Positions 6,413 to 8,603 of a stretch of 8,603 nucleotides of DNA are shown in pieces. The position numbers and the translations under genes are program-made. Location of the stretch: positions 1-8,603 of the forward strand of contig RFSP01000072.1 of the NCBI GenBank assembly GCA_009923895.1. Reading direction: 5' to 3'. The notes beneath the pieces are model-generated. The model made no database searches, was not told the origin of the DNA, and was given only the letters and a program-made list of their open reading frames with translations. The DNA is from Betaproteobacteria bacterium. GTDB taxonomy: Bacteria; Pseudomonadota; Gammaproteobacteria; Burkholderiales; Burkholderiaceae_C. Within the stretch, counting starts at the first letter, position 1. Every line of letters starts with the position of its first letter.

Positions 6413-7554
6413 GACACGCCATCGCCCATCTTCAAGGCTCCAAGATCAGAGAAGTGGCCAACGCGGGTTTGGGTCGGCCCGATGTGCTTGCGTTCTGGTT
6501 TGGCGAAAGCGATGAGGTCACCCCTGCGGCGATCCGGCAAGAGGCCAAGACATCCCTCGGTCGTGGCGAAACTTTCTACAGCCACAACCTGGGCATTGCC
6601 GAATTGCGACAAGCGCTGGCCGACTACACCTCGTCGCTGCATCGGCCTGTTGCCATGGACCGCATCGTCGTGACCTCTTCCGGAGTGTCAGGGCTGATGT
6701 TGGCGGCGCAACTGCTGTTGGATCCTGGCGACGAGGTGGTGGCGGTGACACCGGTGTGGCCCAACCTCACGGCGCAACCCCAAATTTTGGGGGCCCAGGT
6801 GGTGCGCCTGCCTTTGTCGGCCCGCGAAGGCGTGTGGTCTTTGGACTTGGATTTGTTGCGCCAGAAGGTGACTTCAGCCACCAAAGTCCTCCTGGTCAAT
6901 GCCCCCAACAACCCCACGGGGTGGACATTGTCCACATCGCAGCAGCGTGCCATGCTTGACCACTGCCGCCAGACGGGCACCTGGATCGTGGCCGATGAAG
7001 TCTACGAGCGGCTTTACTTTGGTGAAGGGGTTGCCGCCCCCAGCTTCTTGGATGTGGCCGATCCGGCCGACCGGGTCATCGTCATTCACAGCTTCTCCAA
7101 GAGTTTTCTGATGACCGGGTGGCGATTGGGCTGGATGGTGGTCCCTGAAGACGTGGTCGACCCTCTGGGCAAGCTGACCGAGTTCAACACGTCCTGCGCG
7201 CCCGTGTTTGTTCAGCGGGCAGGGGTGCTGGCCGTGCAGCAATCCTCGGTCACTGTGCCCCCGCTTCGCGAGCACATGAGGGCGTGTGCCGATCGCCTGG
7301 TGCGGGGTTTGAAGAGCCTGCCCGGTGTGGAGGTGGCCCAGCCCATGGGCGGCATGTATGCCTTCTTGCGGGTGCCAGGGCGGGACGATTCATTGGCTTT
7401 TGCCAAGCACTTGGTCACTGCACACGGTTTGGGTCTGGCGCCGGGAGCGGCCTTTGGGCCGGAAGGCGAGGGCTGGTTGCGTTGGTGTTTTGCGTCAAAA
7501 GACCTCGCCCGGCTGGATTTGGGCGTTCAGAGGCTGGCCGCTGCGCTGAAGTGA
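6409..7554 (+). CDS. Fold-type I PLP-dependent aminotransferase (class I/II), substrate unknown
   Basis: This enzyme uses pyridoxal phosphate, probably to transaminate an amino acid. It is 381 residues long from ATG 6409. The start overlaps the tsaD stop and has AGGA (6396-6399) 9 nt upstream, so translation is probably coupled to tsaD. Aspartate-aminotransferase-superfamily motifs appear in order: FGESDEVTP (32-39), the cofactor-binding region with W117, NAPNNPTG (164-171), VADEVYERLY with the pyridine-binding D196 (194-203), the Schiff-base lysine K231 in SFSKSFLMTGWRLGW, and the carboxylate-binding arginine R358 in LRWCFASKDL. This places it in COG0436-type subfamily I, near bacterial aspartate, alanine or aromatic aminotransferases. 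I cannot tell the substrate from sequence alone. Nothing links it directly to Fe-S or tRNA work except its position. It ends 155 nt before rpsO, and the rpsO promoter begins just after its stop. Confidence 0.9.
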   Translation: MRHAIAHLQGSKIREVANAGLGRPDVLAFWFGESDEVTPAAIRQEAKTSLGRGETFYSHNLGIAELRQALADYTSSLHRPVAMDRIVVTSSGVSGLMLAAQLLLDPGDEVVAVTPVWPNLTAQPQILGAQVVRLPLSAREGVWSLDLDLLRQKVTSATKVLLVNAPNNPTGWTLSTSQQRAMLDHCRQTGTWIVADEVYERLYFGEGVAAPSFLDVADPADRVIVIHSFSKSFLMTGWRLGWMVVPEDVVDPLGKLTEFNTSCAPVFVQRAGVLAVQQSSVTVPPLREHMRACADRLVRGLKSLPGVEVAQPMGGMYAFLRVPGRDDSLAFAKHLVTAHGLGLAPGAAFGPEGEGWLRWCFASKDLARLDLGVQRLAAALK

Positions 7555-7557
7555 CTC

Positions 7558-7566
7558 TGGTACAAT
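7558..7566 (+). promoter_or_regulatory. Extended -10 promoter for rpsO
   Basis: TGG followed by TACAAT (7561-7566) matches the extended -10 pattern TGn-TAnAAT in five of six hexamer bases. It begins 4 nt after the aminotransferase stop. No good -35 hexamer is visible at 16-18 nt spacing, which extended -10 promoters can tolerate. The expected transcription start is around 7572-7574, giving an rpsO leader of about 137 nt. Confidence 0.6.
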
Positions 7567-7576
7567 TGGCGGGTTT

Positions 7577-7593
7577 GCCAGGTTTGACCTGGC
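7577..7593 (+). other. Perfect 7-bp hairpin at the predicted 5' end of the rpsO mRNA
   Basis: GCCAGGT (7577-7583) pairs perfectly with ACCTGGC (7587-7593) across a 3-nt TTG loop. No T run follows, so it is a poor intrinsic terminator. It lies a few bases after the predicted start site. It could protect the 5' end of the rpsO mRNA, or mark the 3' end of transcripts coming from tsaD and the aminotransferase. Confidence 0.5.
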
Positions 7594-7614
7594 TTCATTG
7601 GGCACGGCGCGGGT

Positions 7615-7690
7615 CGGTTTCACCTGCGTTCGCAAGTTGAATCGGAAACCGTCTTGGCATCCTCCTGGAGGATTGTCGTGGTCGGTTTCC
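7615..7690 (+). promoter_or_regulatory. Structured rpsO leader with two mutually exclusive folds
   Basis: The segment GGAAACCG (7644-7651) can pair upstream or downstream. In fold A, CGGTTTC (7615-7621) pairs with GAAACCG (7645-7651), enclosing a small stem TGC/GCA (7625-7627/7632-7634). In fold B, GGAAACCG (7644-7651) pairs over 8 bp with CGGTTTCC (7683-7690). Fold B encloses an inner hairpin of 7659-7664 with 7668-7673, extended by G7656-C7677, G7657-U7676 and C7658-G7675 past a bulged U7674. Fold B ends 6 nt before the rpsO ribosome binding site. S15 is known to control its own mRNA through structured leaders in several bacterial groups, with unrelated structures in different lineages. By inference this is a candidate S15-responsive element. 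The pairing is read directly from the sequence; the function is not shown. Confidence 0.55.
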
Positions 7691-7698
7691 ATGTTTGA
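7678..7698 (+). CDS. Possible six-codon leader peptide overlapping the rpsO ribosome binding site
   Basis: A strong Shine-Dalgarno match GGAGG (7667-7671) lies 6 nt before GTG at 7678. That codon opens a frame encoding M-V-G-F-H-V and stopping at TGA 7696-7698. The stop overlaps the GAGGA that serves rpsO, so a ribosome finishing here would sit on the rpsO start region. In fold B of the leader, most of the GGAGG is paired. This may be chance in a GC-rich leader. If translated, it could couple or interfere with rpsO initiation. Confidence 0.25.
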   Translation: MVGFHV

Positions 7699-7701
7699 GG
7701 A
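7697..7701 (+). promoter_or_regulatory. rpsO ribosome binding site
   Basis: GAGGA lies 8 nt before ATG 7710 and 14 nt before the alternative ATG 7716, which selects 7710 as the start. The same bases are complementary to TCCTC at 7660-7664 in the leader, so the site could be hidden in an alternative fold. Confidence 0.7.
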
Positions 7702-7709
7702 AATCTTCC

Positions 7710-7979
7710 ATGACCATGACCACCACCCAAAAGGCCGACATCATCAAGGCCAATGCCCGCGGCGCTGCTGACACGGGATCCCCCGAAGTTCAAGTGGCCC
7801 TGTTGACCGCGCGCATTAACGAACTCACCCCCCATTTCAAGACGCACGCCAAAGACCACCATGGCCGTCGCGGTCTCTTGAAGATGGTCAATCAACGCAA
7901 GCGTCTGCTGTCGTACCTGAAAGACAAAGACGCCGATCGCTACACCGCGCTCATCCAAAAGTTGGGTCTGCGCAAGTAA
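7710..7979 (+). CDS. rpsO: 30S ribosomal protein S15
   Basis: S15 is a primary 16S rRNA-binding protein that organises the central domain of the small subunit, at the helix 20-21-22 junction, and helps form an inter-subunit bridge. The 89-residue product from ATG 7710 matches the E. coli length. It carries the family motifs DTGSPEVQVALLTARINELTPHF, the highly conserved KDHHGRRGLL (residues 48-57; KDHHSRRGLL in E. coli), and the ending LIQKLGLRK. It is small and basic as expected, with four predicted helices. In-frame alternatives at TTG 7695 and ATG 7716 are less well placed relative to the ribosome binding site. It is probably transcribed from the extended -10 promoter at 7558. An intrinsic terminator lies 27 nt after the stop, and pnp follows, the same order as in E. 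coli. Autoregulation through the leader is likely but unproven here. Confidence 0.97.
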   Translation: MTMTTTQKADIIKANARGAADTGSPEVQVALLTARINELTPHFKTHAKDHHGRRGLLKMVNQRKRLLSYLKDKDADRYTALIQKLGLRK

Positions 7980-8005
7980 CAGGGCCCTCGCGGTCATTGA
8001 GAATC

Positions 8006-8044
8006 AAAGTCAGGCGGCCGCCCACGGGATGTCGCCTGACTTTT
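8006..8044 (+). terminator. Factor-independent terminator after rpsO
   Basis: An 11-bp perfect stem pairs 8006-8016 (AAAGTCAGGCG) with 8033-8043 (CGCCTGACTTT) across a 16-nt loop. It ends in TTTT (8041-8044). The T run is short and partly inside the stem, so read-through into pnp is plausible. In E. coli a terminator likewise sits between rpsO and pnp. Confidence 0.8.
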
Positions 8045-8072
8045 CGGAGACTTCCAAGCACGAGCAACTGCT

Positions 8073-8140
8073 GTGTCATTCCAAAGCGACTGCGGTCCAA
8101 CGCCACCCCGCGCTGTCCTTCAGTTCCTCTGGAATGGCAT
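8073..8140 (+). promoter_or_regulatory. Long imperfect hairpin in the pnp leader, possible RNase III site
   Basis: TGTCATTCCA (8074-8083) pairs with TGGAATGGCA (8130-8139) over 10 bp with one G-U, plus a terminal G8073-U8140 wobble. Beyond an A-C mismatch, pairing continues through A8085-U8128, G8086-C8127 and 8088-8092 with 8121-8125. There may be a further small stem at 8101-8103/8110-8112. This gives roughly 18 pairs in an imperfect rod before the top stem. In E. coli a comparable pnp leader hairpin is cut by RNase III, and PNPase then represses its own mRNA. The same role is inferred here. The stretch 7980-8215 holds no gene. Confidence 0.5.
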
Positions 8141-8169
8141 TGTTGATTCGGCTTCTCGTCTCCAGCCTT

Positions 8170-8196
8170 TGGGGTGCAGGGCGTCTTTGCACCTCA
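8170..8196 (+). promoter_or_regulatory. Second hairpin close to the pnp start
   Basis: TGGGGTGCA (8170-8178) pairs with TGCACCTCA (8188-8196) over 9 bp with one G-U wobble, around a 9-nt loop. It ends 19 nt before the pnp ATG. An overlapping alternative pairs GTCTTT (8183-8188) with AAAGAC (8205-8210), which would cover the region just before the start codon. Either could affect pnp translation. Confidence 0.45.
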
Positions 8197-8215
8197 CGAT
8201 GACGAAAGACAATCT

Positions 8216-8603
8216 ATGAGCATGTTCAACAAAGTCACCAAAACTTTCCAGTGGGGCTCCCACACCGTTCGCATGGAGACGGGCGAAATTGCTCGCCAAT
8301 CCACGGGCGCGGTGTTGGTCGACATAGAAGGCACCGTGGTGCTGGCCACCGTCGTGGCGGCCAAAAATGCCAAACCCGGACAGGACTTCTTCCCCCTCAC
8401 GGTGGACTACATCGAGAAGACCTATGCCGCAGGCAAGATCCCCGGCAGCTTTTTCAAGCGCGAGGGACGTCCAAGCGAACTCGAAACCCTCACGAGCCGC
8501 CTCATTGATCGGCCCATTCGCCCGCTGTTCCCGGACGGCTTCTTCAACGAAGTGCAGGTGGTGGTACACGTCCTGAGCCTGAACCCCGAAGTCCAGGCCG
8601 ACA
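8216..8603 (+). CDS. pnp: Polyribonucleotide nucleotidyltransferase (PNPase), 3' partial
   Basis: PNPase is the phosphorolytic 3'-to-5' exoribonuclease of RNA turnover and a degradosome partner in many proteobacteria; it can also add tails from nucleoside diphosphates. The frame opens at ATG 8216 (MSMFNKVTKTFQWG) and runs off the window, so 129 of roughly 700 expected residues are visible. These form most of the first RNase PH domain: METGEIARQSTGAVLVDIEGTVVLATVV, then PLTVDYIEKTYAAGKIPGSF, then FFKREGRPSE followed by LTSRLIDRPIRPLFPDGF. The FFKR sequence corresponds to the E. coli FFRR loop near the RNA channel, with lysine for the first arginine. No strong Shine-Dalgarno is visible before the ATG, only a purine-rich GACGAAAGAC at 8201-8210. 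This fits translation governed by the leader structures. It probably depends on rpsO read-through or a promoter I cannot identify. Confidence 0.95.
   Translation, partial: MSMFNKVTKTFQWGSHTVRMETGEIARQSTGAVLVDIEGTVVLATVVAAKNAKPGQDFFPLTVDYIEKTYAAGKIPGSFFKREGRPSELETLTSRLIDRPIRPLFPDGFFNEVQVVVHVLSLNPEVQAD

Noticed and set aside
7577..7593. Intrinsic terminator of the upstream operon
   Set aside because: The stem is good but no T run follows, so I list it only as a hairpin with alternative roles.
7611..7651. A tRNA-like fragment (GTTCGC loop between complementary arms) before rpsO
   Set aside because: No acceptor, D or anticodon arms can be assembled. The pairing is better explained as leader RNA structure.
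7695..7709. TTG 7695 as the rpsO start
   Set aside because: It lies upstream of the ribosome binding site at 7697-7701, which is correctly spaced for ATG 7710.
8143..8171. TTGATT (8143-8148) as a -35 element for a separate pnp promoter
   Set aside because: No -10-like hexamer occurs at 16-18 nt spacing (the bases there are C- and G-rich).
1..8603. Mobile elements, CRISPR arrays, toxin-antitoxin or defence genes
   Set aside because: All sizeable coding space is accounted for by conserved core genes, and no repeat array, transposase motif or terminal inverted repeat is visible.

Overview
The window is a gene-dense, single-direction stretch of ordinary bacterial core chromosome with high GC (about 60%, by eye). 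Every gene I can support is on the + strand. Protein features and gene order (a full ISC iron-sulfur operon, then tsaD, an aminotransferase, rpsO and pnp) suggest a betaproteobacterium, most likely Burkholderiales and perhaps Comamonadaceae-like. That placement rests on remembered family sequences, not on a search. I see no mobile element, phage gene, CRISPR array, tRNA or rRNA.

Region 1 (1-5325) is the ISC operon in the canonical order iscR-iscS-iscU-iscA-hscB-hscA-fdx. iscR lacks only its first few bases, which lie before the window. IscR senses Fe-S status. IscS takes sulfur from cysteine and passes it to the scaffold IscU. IscA is an A-type carrier. HscB and HscA are the J-protein/Hsp70 pair that release the cluster from IscU, and Fdx supplies electrons. 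All catalytic and ligand residues I checked are present, several at the same residue number as in E. coli. Junctions are tight (4-27 nt) except for 79 nt between iscA and hscB. No iscX follows fdx.

Region 2 (5345-7554) holds tsaD (tRNA t6A37 synthesis) only 19 nt after fdx, then a fold-type I PLP aminotransferase joined to tsaD by an ATGA overlap. No terminator separates them from the isc genes, so they are probably part of the same transcript.

Region 3 (7555-8603) holds rpsO (ribosomal protein S15) and the start of pnp (PNPase, cut by the window end). This is where the most interesting non-coding signal lies. An extended -10 promoter precedes a 155-nt rpsO leader in which one segment (7644-7651) can pair with either of two others. 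The same leader contains a six-codon reading frame with a strong Shine-Dalgarno sequence, whose stop overlaps the rpsO ribosome binding site. A factor-independent terminator follows rpsO, and the pnp leader contains a long imperfect hairpin of the kind RNase III cuts in E. coli pnp. The protein-coding content is well-known housekeeping; the candidate novelty is RNA-level control of rpsO and pnp.
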